Positions 54,198 to 61,900 of a stretch of 64,000 nt of DNA are shown one piece after another. Position 1 is the stretch's first letter; each line of letters opens with the position of its first letter. The stretch comes from JBMYTN01 sp049604415 (lineage in GTDB: Bacteria; Pseudomonadota; Alphaproteobacteria; Rhodospirillales; Rhodospirillaceae). A model generated the notes under the pieces. The model was not told the origin of the DNA. It did not search any database and saw only the letters and a list, made by a program, of their open reading frames with translations. The DNA lies in the NCBI GenBank assembly GCA_049604415.1, contig JBMYTN010000006.1, positions 62,001 through 126,000 of the forward strand, in the 5' to 3' direction. Made by a program: the position numbers and the translations under genes.

Positions 54198-55118
54198 GTG
54201 TTATTCCAGGACCACCACCTTTGTGGACTGCATCTAGGGGCCTCCTGTCCCCTGCCGGACCTGCCGGTTGCCCAGGGCATGGCCGGGCAGGACCCCGAGA
54301 TCACGCTCCTGGTGGAGGCTCTGGCCCCCATATTGCCCGAGGCGACCCATCGGGCACCGCTGTTTCAATTAAGGGGGCTCGAGGATTGCTTGTTCGACCT
54401 GCCCGGCCTCGGTCGGGCCTTGATCAGCCGTGGCAATCGGGTGGTCCTCGACCCCTTGGTCACCCTGCCGGAGGTCCTGTCGTCGTTCTGGGATGTGGTC
54501 TTGCCGCTTCTGAGCCTGCAAAGGGGCTGGGTGCCGTTTCGCGCCAGTGCTGTTGTTGGACCTGCCGGAGCGGTCTTGATCGTGGGGCATTCCGGGTCCG
54601 GCAAATCCGTCGCGGCCGCACAACTGCTTAGTGGCGGGTTTTCTTGCGCTGGGGATGGCGTTGTGCCGGTGGACCTGTCCGGATCGGTGCCCATGTTGCG
54701 CCCGACATCCGGAACGCTTCGGCTTTGGCCAGCAATGGCCGACCTCTTCACCGGACAGGCGGAAACCCATTCGGACCATTCCGGTCGGGTGTGCATGCCA
54801 ACAGCATTGCCGCAGACCGCGCCCATACCCGTGCGGGGGATTGTGCGGCTCAGGGTCAGGGCCGGAGGGATTGAGATGGGGAGCCAGGATGAAACCGGGG
54901 TCGATGCTTTGGCCTTGGTCCAGGAGGCGGTCGCGGCCCAGGCCGTCGCCCGGTTGACGGGCCAATTGAGCAAGATTTTTGCCGCCAACGCCACCATGGT
55001 GCAGACGGTTCCTTGTGTCACTTTGGTGCGGGATACGGTGATAGGGTCTTTGCCCGCATGGCAAGCCCTGTTGGAACGCTCAGTGCGGCATCTCTTGGGG
55101 CAGGAGGGGCAGCCATGA
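54198..55118 (+). CDS. HprK-like kinase of a lasso-peptide cluster
   Basis: 306 residues from GTG 54198. The start is supported by the N-terminal pattern LCGLHLGASCPLPDL, which matches the FGL..S.IPLPEL beginning of lasso-associated kinases. Central P-loop GHSGSGKS after VPFRASAVVGPAGAVLIV, followed by GDGVVPVDL, as in HPr kinase folds. In paeninodin-type clusters such kinases phosphorylate the C-terminal Ser of the precursor; the predicted core at 56065 ends in Ser. The usual His in the LHASA motif is replaced by FRASA. Its stop overlaps the sulfotransferase ATG. Confidence 0.8.
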   Translation: MLFQDHHLCGLHLGASCPLPDLPVAQGMAGQDPEITLLVEALAPILPEATHRAPLFQLRGLEDCLFDLPGLGRALISRGNRVVLDPLVTLPEVLSSFWDVVLPLLSLQRGWVPFRASAVVGPAGAVLIVGHSGSGKSVAAAQLLSGGFSCAGDGVVPVDLSGSVPMLRPTSGTLRLWPAMADLFTGQAETHSDHSGRVCMPTALPQTAPIPVRGIVRLRVRAGGIEMGSQDETGVDALALVQEAVAAQAVARLTGQLSKIFAANATMVQTVPCVTLVRDTVIGSLPAWQALLERSVRHLLGQEGQP

Positions 55119-55960
55119 CCGCCCGGATCGTTTGGCTCGCCTCCTATCCCAAATCCGGCAATACCTGGCTGCGGTTCTTGCTCGACAGTCTGCTGCGCGG
55201 TGGGGCACCGGTAGACATCAATCATGTCCGCCTGCCCGAGGCCCATGCCGCCAACCGGCATTTGTTCCGCAGCATTCTTGATGTGGAGGCCAGCAGTTTC
55301 GATCCCACGACCGCCGATACCCTTCGACCCGTGCTCTATCGGCACTGGGTGAAGGACCGCCAAGGGCTGCTGTTTAGCAAAACCCATGATCGCTATCGCC
55401 GGGTCGCCGATGGATCGCCCTTGTTTCCGGCAGACATTTCCCATGGGGTTATCCATTTGATCCGAGATCCCCGGGATGTCGCTGTCTCCTTATCCCACCA
55501 GTTGGGGTTAGACCTTGGTCGGGCTGCGGACTGGGTTTGCTCCCGGCCATTGGAGCGGATCGGTCCTTCCCATGACATTTTATACGCCCAATTGCCGGAG
55601 GTGATCGGCGACTGGGCCGGGCACAGCGAAAGCTGGCGCGAGACCCCACTGCCTCGGCTGGTGGTGCGCTATGAGGATTTGGTCACCGACCCTCGGGCAT
55701 CTCTTGGGGCCGTGGCCGGTTTTCTCCAGCTATCCCCATCGCGCGACATACTGGACGCTGCGATTGGGCAGTGCCGTCTGGAACGCTTGCAGGCCCAGGA
55801 ACAAGGGGATGGATTTCGCGAGGCGTCCGGCGTGCGGTTTTTTCGCAGCGGACGTATTGGCCAGGGACGCGTGACCCTTTCGGCGCAGCACTTGACCCGT
55901 ATTGAGGCCTGTCTTGGCCCCGAGATGGCCTGCCATGGCTATGAGGGTTCTGGAGACTGA
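55115..55960 (+). CDS. PAPS-dependent sulfotransferase, candidate tailoring enzyme
   Basis: 281 residues from ATG 55115 (MTARIVWLASYPKSGNTWLR). The 5'-phosphosulfate loop YPKSGNTW (about 11-18) and 3'-phosphate-binding HLIRDPRDVAVS (about 113-124) are canonical, and a C-terminal region (FRSGRIGQGR) supplies the usual Gly/Arg-rich loop. ATGA overlap with the kinase gene. It should transfer sulfate from PAPS to a hydroxyl; the precursor core has Ser and Thr but no Tyr. Placed directly before the precursor promoter, it is best explained as a lasso-peptide modifier, though a small-molecule role is possible. Confidence 0.85.
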   Translation: MTARIVWLASYPKSGNTWLRFLLDSLLRGGAPVDINHVRLPEAHAANRHLFRSILDVEASSFDPTTADTLRPVLYRHWVKDRQGLLFSKTHDRYRRVADGSPLFPADISHGVIHLIRDPRDVAVSLSHQLGLDLGRAADWVCSRPLERIGPSHDILYAQLPEVIGDWAGHSESWRETPLPRLVVRYEDLVTDPRASLGAVAGFLQLSPSRDILDAAIGQCRLERLQAQEQGDGFREASGVRFFRSGRIGQGRVTLSAQHLTRIEACLGPEMACHGYEGSGD

Positions 55961-55986
55961 ATTTCCCCATAGGGTGAGTAATAATT

Positions 55987-56016
55987 TTGACAATCGCATA
56001 TATCGTTTTTTATACA
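55987..56016 (+). promoter_or_regulatory. Strong sigma-70-type promoter of the precursor gene
   Basis: TTGACA (55987-55992), 18-base spacer and TATACA (56011-56016; TTATAC one base earlier gives 17) in an AT-rich island, 49 bases upstream of the precursor ATG at 56065. The best promoter match I found in the window; it lets the precursor be expressed more strongly than the enzymes upstream. Confidence 0.8.
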
Positions 56017-56064
56017 ATAGGGATAATAAACCCACTTATTGAGATCATAAATAGGACGCTGCCC

Positions 56065-56226
56065 ATGACTGACCATTCTGATCATCGTGAGTTGGCCGCC
56101 GATGCGGCTCAAACCGGTCAAAAGCAAGCTTGGTCCAAACCCTGCCTGAATGTCTTGGATATCTCCGAGACGTCAGGGGGGACCGCGCTGGATACCTCGG
56201 AAACAGCCTTTACCCGAGCATCCTAA
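56065..56226 (+). CDS. Lasso peptide precursor (paeninodin-like)
   Basis: 53 residues, ATG 56065 with AGGA 8 bases upstream. Leader residues 23-36 read W-S-K-P-C-L-N-V-L-D-I-S-E-T, matching the Y/W-x-K-P-x-L-x-V-L-D recognition pattern; Thr36 is two residues before the predicted cut between Ser37 and Gly38. The core GGTALDTSETAFTRAS has Gly1 and Glu9, giving a nine-residue macrolactam and a seven-residue tail ending in Ser, the residue phosphorylated in paeninodin. Alignment to paeninodin places ring residue 9 (Asp there, Glu here) and the -2 Thr at identical positions. Calculated lasso mass is 1565.73 Da (neutral, unmodified). Missed by most size cut-offs. Confidence 0.85.
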   Translation: MTDHSDHRELAADAAQTGQKQAWSKPCLNVLDISETSGGTALDTSETAFTRAS

Positions 56227-58152
56227 ATGGTCGCATTGGCCGGGGTGGTGGCCGAGGAAGATCGGCCCCCCTTCGCGCCTTTGCAAACACAGTTCAACGC
56301 CTCACCAACCCTCACCTGGGCTTGTTGTCCTGGGGCCTCTGCACAGTGCGTTATGGGAACCCTTCTTGCGAATGGCTCGCCAGAGCCGGTGGGACGGAGC
56401 ATGGCACATCATGCCCCCACCGGTGTCATGGTGGTGGCCGATGCTTGGTTACCCCCAGATCCTCATTGCCGAGTCCATGGGGCAGCGGAGCGGGTCGCCC
56501 AGCTTTATCTTGCCCATGGTTCGGATGCGTTTGAGCGCTTGGAAGGCGAGTTTGCCATTGCGCTTTGGGATCCTCGGACCCGGTGCTTGCTGTTGCTCCG
56601 GGATGGTTTTGGCTGTCGACCGCTCTATTACCGGCTTTGGCCCGATGGTCGTTTGGCCTTCAGCAGCTTGATCGCACCGTTGATCGGTTTTGAGGAGGCG
56701 GCTCCGGGGGTCAATCCGGATTGGATTGCTGACTACCTGACCCGCAGCGAAAGCGATCCGGAGATCACGCCCTATCTGGGCGTCTCCCGCCTGCCCCCAG
56801 GACATCTGCTGACATGGCACGCGGGCAGGCTGTTCACGCGCCGGGTCTTCTACTTTGACCCTCCGGACCCGCTCGACTGGTCCGCAGCCCGCATCCAAGA
56901 CGCTTTTGCCGCCCATCTGGAGCGGGCCGTCAGAGACCGCTTAACCCCAGGGATCCAATCTTTCGGGGCTGAACTCAGCGGCGGTCTGGACAGCAGCGCC
57001 GTGGTTAGCATCGCCGCTGCAGGGCTGCCCGTTGGGACGCTGTCCTCCCCGCTGCGGACCTATTGCCACGGCCTAAGCCCACAGGAGCGCGGCACGGTCT
57101 GGCCGTTTGAAGACGAAACCGCCCATGCGGCTTTGGTGGCGAACCATCTTGGGCTGACAGAGACCCATCACATCGTTCCGTCCCAGGGGCATAGTTTTTT
57201 GGACCATGCGGATCGCATCCAAGCGGTTCATGGCGGGCCCTTGGTCGATGGGTTCGCCTGCCATTCCGATCCGGTGCTGCGACAGGCCCAAGCCGATGGC
57301 GTTGGGGTGATGCTCTCCGGTCAAGGCGGCGATCAATATGCCTCCGCGCCCTGCGGCATGGTGATTGGCGAATATGCCCAATCCCGGGCGTGGCGGGCGC
57401 TCTGGCGGGAATGTCGCGCTGCGGGGCAGGCCAGAGCTCCCGGGGCGCATGAAGCGTCCTGGCGTACCTTTCTCCGGGCAAGCCTTCGGGCGGAATTCGG
57501 TGCCCTCTATGGCTGGCTGCGCCCTAGGGCGGACCACGTGCCGTTTGGCCAGGAGGTTTTGGCGTCTCTGACGGTGCCGCAGTCGTTTTATCAGGAGATG
57601 GATTTGGCGGGGCGGGTTGATCGCGCCAGCCAGCAAGGGCGGTTTCGCAGCGTTGCGGCCCAGCAAGCCAGCTGGGTCGGGCAAGCCCCCTTTAGCCTTC
57701 GTTTGGAAAGCTCCTGGGTCGCCGGTTTTGTCCATGGCGTGACCTATCGCTACCCGTTGTTGGATTTGGCCTTGGTCCGCTTTGTGCTGTCGATCCCGGT
57801 GCAGCACAGAGTGTTTCGTGGTCAAGGCCGGTTGCTGATGCATCGATTTCTCCAAAAGCGCCTTCCGGCCTCCATCGCTTGGCGGCGGGACAAGGCCCAG
57901 ACCGCTTTGCCCGGCGTTGCCGCTCGCATGCGCCGCGCCATGCCCGTTTTACGCCAGCGCCTTGAGGAGATCCAAAGCGGTCCCCTCGCGGCGTCTTACA
58001 TCGATTTTGCCGCGCTGTTTGCGCAGATGGCGCGATTGGGCGAGGGGGAGACGGCGTTGGATCAACCGGTCGACCGGGCGGCTCTGATCAATCTGCAGCG
58101 GGTGGTGATGTTGGGTTTGTTTTTGCAGCAGCAGGAGAAGAGGGGGCCATGA
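56227..58152 (+). CDS. Lasso cyclase (asparagine-synthetase homologue, C protein)
   Basis: 641 residues starting directly at the precursor stop. The N-terminal glutaminase-like domain starts MVALAGVV and lacks the Cys2 nucleophile of true asparagine synthetase, as in lasso cyclases. The synthetase domain has the ATP pyrophosphatase loop AELSGGLDSSAVVS (about 248-261) and later VMLSGQGGDQYAS. It should adenylate the Glu9 side chain and close the ring with Gly1. Its stop overlaps the B1 gene start (ATGA). Confidence 0.9.
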   Translation: MVALAGVVAEEDRPPFAPLQTQFNASPTLTWACCPGASAQCVMGTLLANGSPEPVGRSMAHHAPTGVMVVADAWLPPDPHCRVHGAAERVAQLYLAHGSDAFERLEGEFAIALWDPRTRCLLLLRDGFGCRPLYYRLWPDGRLAFSSLIAPLIGFEEAAPGVNPDWIADYLTRSESDPEITPYLGVSRLPPGHLLTWHAGRLFTRRVFYFDPPDPLDWSAARIQDAFAAHLERAVRDRLTPGIQSFGAELSGGLDSSAVVSIAAAGLPVGTLSSPLRTYCHGLSPQERGTVWPFEDETAHAALVANHLGLTETHHIVPSQGHSFLDHADRIQAVHGGPLVDGFACHSDPVLRQAQADGVGVMLSGQGGDQYASAPCGMVIGEYAQSRAWRALWRECRAAGQARAPGAHEASWRTFLRASLRAEFGALYGWLRPRADHVPFGQEVLASLTVPQSFYQEMDLAGRVDRASQQGRFRSVAAQQASWVGQAPFSLRLESSWVAGFVHGVTYRYPLLDLALVRFVLSIPVQHRVFRGQGRLLMHRFLQKRLPASIAWRRDKAQTALPGVAARMRRAMPVLRQRLEEIQSGPLAASYIDFAALFAQMARLGEGETALDQPVDRAALINLQRVVMLGLFLQQQEKRGP

Positions 58153-58436
58153 CCATCACCCTAACGTCGACGGTTCGAAAGTCAGAAGGTCCGGTCGAGG
58201 CCTCCATGGATGGGCGCACGGTCATGCTGAACATGGCCTCGGGCAAATATTTTGGCTTGGATGATATCGGGACCGATGTCTGGTCCCGGTTGGAAGGCTC
58301 GGTTGCGGTGATGGCTCTGGTGGATGCCTTGGAGGCCCTCTATGACGCGCCCAGGGCGACCTTGGAAGCCGACGTGTTGGAGTTTTTGCGCGCCCTGGAA
58401 ACGGAAGGGCTGGTCGAAGCCGTGCCAAGCGCCTAA
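58149..58436 (+). CDS. PqqD-like leader-recognition protein (lasso B1)
   Basis: 95 residues with the winged-helix RRE fold of PqqD proteins: VMLNMASGKYFGLDDIGTDVWSRLEG, then a helical C-terminus (DVLEFLRALETEGLVEAV). B1 proteins bind the leader peptide and hand it to the B2 protease and the cyclase. Coupled to the cyclase gene by overlap. The usual B2 transglutaminase-like protease gene does not follow; 40 bases later a HAD hydrolase gene begins. Confidence 0.87.
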   Translation: MTITLTSTVRKSEGPVEASMDGRTVMLNMASGKYFGLDDIGTDVWSRLEGSVAVMALVDALEALYDAPRATLEADVLEFLRALETEGLVEAVPSA

Positions 58437-58475
58437 ACAGCCCAAACCGGTTTTTGAGATGGGAGAGGGCGCGGT

Positions 58476-59087
58476 ATGGCACCGACGGTCGTGGTTTTTG
58501 ACATTGGCGGAGTCCTGGTGGATTGGAACCCGAACCACCTTTATCGCAAGCTGATCCCGTCGGATGCCGAGCGCGAAGCCTTCCTGCGCGACATTTGCTC
58601 CCCGGCCTGGAACCACCAATTCGATGCGGGAGTGTCCTTCACCGCTGGTGTGGATGCGCTCTCGGCCCAGCATCCCGACAAAGCCGATTTGATTGCCGCC
58701 TATCGCGACCGCTGGGTCGAAATGCTGGAGGGCTCGTTCGAAGACACGGTCCGTCTGCTCCGGCGTTTGCAGGCTGCCGGTGTGCCGCTGCATGCCATCA
58801 CCAATTGGTCGATGGAGACCTTCCCCATCGCCCAGCAGCGCTTTGACTTTTTGCAAGGCTTCGATGTCCTGGTGGTTTCCGGGGCGGAAAACATGGCCAA
58901 GCCCGACCCGGCGATTTTCCGCCTGTTCCTAGAGCGGGCTGGGGAGACGGCGCAGAACTGCCTGTTCATTGATGACAATGCAGCCAATATCGAAAGCGCT
59001 TCGGCGCTCGGCTTCCACACCCATCATTTCAAACAGGCTGCGGCCCTTGAGGCGGATCTTTTGGCCTATGGCCTGCTCAAGGCCTGA
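58476..59087 (+). CDS. HAD-superfamily hydrolase (YihX-like)
   Basis: 203 residues. Motif I VVFDIGGVLVDWN with nucleophile Asp and the following Val instead of the usual DxD Asp, motif II near ITNWS, motif III Lys in ENMAKPDPAIF, and motif IV FIDDNAANIESA. Cap domain in the helical region 15-90. Acts on a phosphorylated or halogenated small substrate, not identifiable. GGAGAGGG 7 bases before ATG 58476. Probably independent of the lasso cluster, although on the same strand. Confidence 0.82.
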   Translation: MAPTVVVFDIGGVLVDWNPNHLYRKLIPSDAEREAFLRDICSPAWNHQFDAGVSFTAGVDALSAQHPDKADLIAAYRDRWVEMLEGSFEDTVRLLRRLQAAGVPLHAITNWSMETFPIAQQRFDFLQGFDVLVVSGAENMAKPDPAIFRLFLERAGETAQNCLFIDDNAANIESASALGFHTHHFKQAAALEADLLAYGLLKA

Positions 59088-59219
59088 CATCCAAGGTCCG
59101 CTTTCCGATAACGGCTTTTGTTTTGAAGGGCCTTTCAGTATAACAGCCCCCTTCCCAAAACGGGCCGAAACAGACCCACGCGCGCAGCCGCCTGCGCGCC
59201 CCTTCTCAGAGTGAATTCC

Positions 59220-61820
59220 ATGAAAGACTTCCCGCAGAAATACAAAGCCAGCGCCGTCGAGGACGAGGTCAAAGCCTTCTGGGGAAGCAGCGATGTGTAT
59301 ACCTGGGATCCGGAGCTGCCGTCCGAGACCAATTACGTCATTGATACCCCGCCGCCGACCGTGTCGGGCACCTTGCATGTGGGTCATGTCTACTCCTACA
59401 CCCAGGCCGACATCGTGGCGCGCTATTTCCGGATGCGCGGGCGCAATGTGCTCTATCCCATCGGCTGGGACGACAATGGCCTGCCCACCGAACGGCTGGT
59501 GGAAAAGGTCCGCAAGGTCCGGGGTGGGGCCATGGGCCGGGAAGAGTTCATTGCCATCTGCAATGATGTGATCCCGAAATATGAGGAACAGTTCCGCGAT
59601 CTGTTTTCGACCCTGGCGCTCAGCGTTGATTGGAGCCGGGAATACCAGACCATCAGCCCGGAAAGCCGGGCGATCTCGCAATTGTCCTTCATCGATCTCT
59701 ATGAAAAAGGCCTGATCGAACAGCGCCTGGAGCCGTCCCTGTGGGATCCGGCGGACCGCACCGCCATCGCCCAGGCCGAGATGGAAGAAATGGAGCGCGA
59801 CAGCTTCATGAACACCATCACCTTTGCCATTGAGGGCGAGGGGGAGGGCGGAGCCGGGATCCAGATTGCCACCACCCGGCCCGAGCTGATCGCTGGCTGC
59901 GGCGCGGTGATGATCCACCCGGAACATCCCCGGGCGGCTGAGCTGTTGGGCCGCAATGCGGTGACCCCGCTTTATGGGGTGCCCGTGCCCTTCATCGCCG
60001 ATGAGCATGTGGACCCGGAAAAGGGCACCGGCATGGTGATGTGCTGTACCTTCGGGGATGTCACCGACATCCAATGGTACAAGACCCATGGATTGCCGCT
60101 GCGCGTCGTGATCGACAATGCGGGCAAGATGAAATCCGATCTTCCCATTGGCAGCGATCCGGCTTGGCCGTCCGTGGATGCGGCCCAGGCCCAAGCCACC
60201 GTAGAGGCCCTGCAGGGCAAGAAGGTCAATGAAGCCCGCAAGCTGATCCTAGAGCAACTCCAGGAGGCCGGGGTGCTCAACGGTCAGGAAAAGATCCGCC
60301 AGGTGGTGCCGGTGGCCGAACGCTCCGGCGCGCCGCTGGAGATCATCGTCACCCCGCAATGGTTCATCCGCACCCTGGAATACCGCGACCAGATCCTGGC
60401 CAAGGGTCAGGAGATCACCTGGCATCCCGAATACATGTTCAACCGCTTTGAAACTTGGGTCCAAGGCCTGAAATGGGATTGGTGCATTTCCCGCCAACGC
60501 CATTTCGGCGTGCCGATCCCGGTGTGGATTTCCCAGCGCGCGGGCGAGGAAGGCAAGGTGCTGCTGCCCGCCGCCGATGCTCTGCCGGTTGATCCGCTGG
60601 TGGATCTGCCCGAGGGCTATAGCCGCGATGAAGTTGAGCCGGTCAAGGATGTGATGGACACTTGGGCGACCTCGTCCCTGACGCCCCAGCTGACCACCCG
60701 CTCCATCACCCCGGAGCGCGGCTATGACCTTGCCGCCCATGAGCGGCTGTTCCCGTCCTCCATGCGGCCCCAGGCCCATGAAATCATCCGGACTTGGGCC
60801 TTCTACACCATCGTCAAAGCACTCCATCACCAGAATGATGTGCCCTGGCGGGACATCTGTATCTCCGGCTGGTGCTTGGCCTCCGATGGCTCGAAAATGT
60901 CCAAATCCAAGGGCAACATCATCGATCCGCTGCGGCTGATTGCCGATAATGGGGTTGATCCGGTGCGCTATTGGACCGGCACTTCGCGTTTGGGCAATGA
61001 CACTGCCCTGTCGCCCAACACTCTGAAGCAGGGGCGACGTCTGGTGACCAAGCTGTGGAATGCCGCCCGGCTGGCCCATATGTCCTTGGGCGGCAGCGCG
61101 CCGCAAGGAACCTTGGAAGAAGCCCTGCAGAGCAAAGACATCAGCCATCCGATTGATCTCTGGCTGATTGGCGAGCTGGCCCGCACCGCTTCCGAAGCCA
61201 CCGAGGCCTTTGATCGCTATGAATATGCCCAGGCCCTGAAGGGCATCGAAACCTTCTTCTGGAGCGTGTTCTGCGACAATTATCTGGAGCTGGTGAAATG
61301 GCGCACCGGGCCGGAGAGTGCGGCTTCAGAAGCCGATCAGGCCTCCGCCCGCACCACCTTGTATTTCGCCACCACCGCCGTGTTGCGGCTGTTTGCGCCC
61401 TTCGTGCCCTATGTCACCGAGAAGGTCTATGACCTGTTCGTCAATGAAGAGGGCGGGGAGCGGGCTTCTGTTCATGCCCGGGGTGCCTGGCCGGAATTTG
61501 ACGCCGCAGCCCTGCCGCCAGCCTGTCCGTTCGCCGACGCTTTGCTGGACGTGATGACCGCCGTGCGCAAGATCAAATCGGATCTGGGTGTTTCGATCAA
61601 AACCCCGCTGGGCGCGGTGCATGTCACCCCGGATCCGGAGGCCGGATCGCCGGTGGATTTGGCAGCCCTAGAGCCGGTGCTGGAAGATCTGCGTCGGGTG
61701 TTGAATGTGGAAGCGATTGTGTTCACCGCCGCCCAGGGCAATGCCGATGATCTTGTCGCCGCCTCGTCCGGTGGGTTGACCGCTACGGCGCAAAAGCCCG
61801 CCGAAGCTCCGGCGGACTGA
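59220..61820 (+). CDS. valS: Valyl-tRNA synthetase, archaeal/Rickettsia type
   Basis: 866 residues from ATG 59220 (GTG 59211 also in frame). The HIGH motif is in GTLHVGHVYS and KMSKS in SDGSKMSKSKGN. TPPPTVSGTLH, WDDNGLPTERLVEK and the editing-domain TTRPELIAGCGAVMIHP are present. It lacks the C-terminal coiled-coil arm of ordinary bacterial ValRS, and its N-terminus (MKDFPQKY) resembles the archaeal-type enzyme found in Rickettsia. Essential cytoplasmic enzyme. Followed by REP-like copy 3. Only one valS-like gene is in the window. Confidence 0.93.
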   Translation: MKDFPQKYKASAVEDEVKAFWGSSDVYTWDPELPSETNYVIDTPPPTVSGTLHVGHVYSYTQADIVARYFRMRGRNVLYPIGWDDNGLPTERLVEKVRKVRGGAMGREEFIAICNDVIPKYEEQFRDLFSTLALSVDWSREYQTISPESRAISQLSFIDLYEKGLIEQRLEPSLWDPADRTAIAQAEMEEMERDSFMNTITFAIEGEGEGGAGIQIATTRPELIAGCGAVMIHPEHPRAAELLGRNAVTPLYGVPVPFIADEHVDPEKGTGMVMCCTFGDVTDIQWYKTHGLPLRVVIDNAGKMKSDLPIGSDPAWPSVDAAQAQATVEALQGKKVNEARKLILEQLQEAGVLNGQEKIRQVVPVAERSGAPLEIIVTPQWFIRTLEYRDQILAKGQEITWHPEYMFNRFETWVQGLKWDWCISRQRHFGVPIPVWISQRAGEEGKVLLPAADALPVDPLVDLPEGYSRDEVEPVKDVMDTWATSSLTPQLTTRSITPERGYDLAAHERLFPSSMRPQAHEIIRTWAFYTIVKALHHQNDVPWRDICISGWCLASDGSKMSKSKGNIIDPLRLIADNGVDPVRYWTGTSRLGNDTALSPNTLKQGRRLVTKLWNAARLAHMSLGGSAPQGTLEEALQSKDISHPIDLWLIGELARTASEATEAFDRYEYAQALKGIETFFWSVFCDNYLELVKWRTGPESAASEADQASARTTLYFATTAVLRLFAPFVPYVTEKVYDLFVNEEGGERASVHARGAWPEFDAAALPPACPFADALLDVMTAVRKIKSDLGVSIKTPLGAVHVTPDPEAGSPVDLAALEPVLEDLRRVLNVEAIVFTAAQGNADDLVAASSGGLTATAQKPAEAPAD

Positions 61821-61855
61821 TTGGATATCTCGGAGGGGTTAGGGCGAGTTTCTCT

Positions 61856-61900
61856 TAGGCCGTAAACTCAAAAACGTCCCGTTTATGAGTTTACGGCCTA
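61856..61900. repeat. REP-like palindromic element, copy 3
   Basis: The best-conserved copy: 21-base arms with a single mismatch and a TCC loop. It lies between convergent valS and the ABC gene, and its last three bases are the stop codon of the ABC gene (61898-61900). Confidence 0.88.

Noticed and set aside
58476..59087. HAD hydrolase as a replacement for the lasso B2 peptidase.
   Set aside because: It has clear HAD motifs and no Cys protease triad; same strand but not overlapping the cluster.
59123..59144. TTGAAG followed by TATAAC upstream of valS as a promoter.
   Set aside because: Only about 10 bases between the boxes, too short for sigma-70; the TATAAC alone is not enough.
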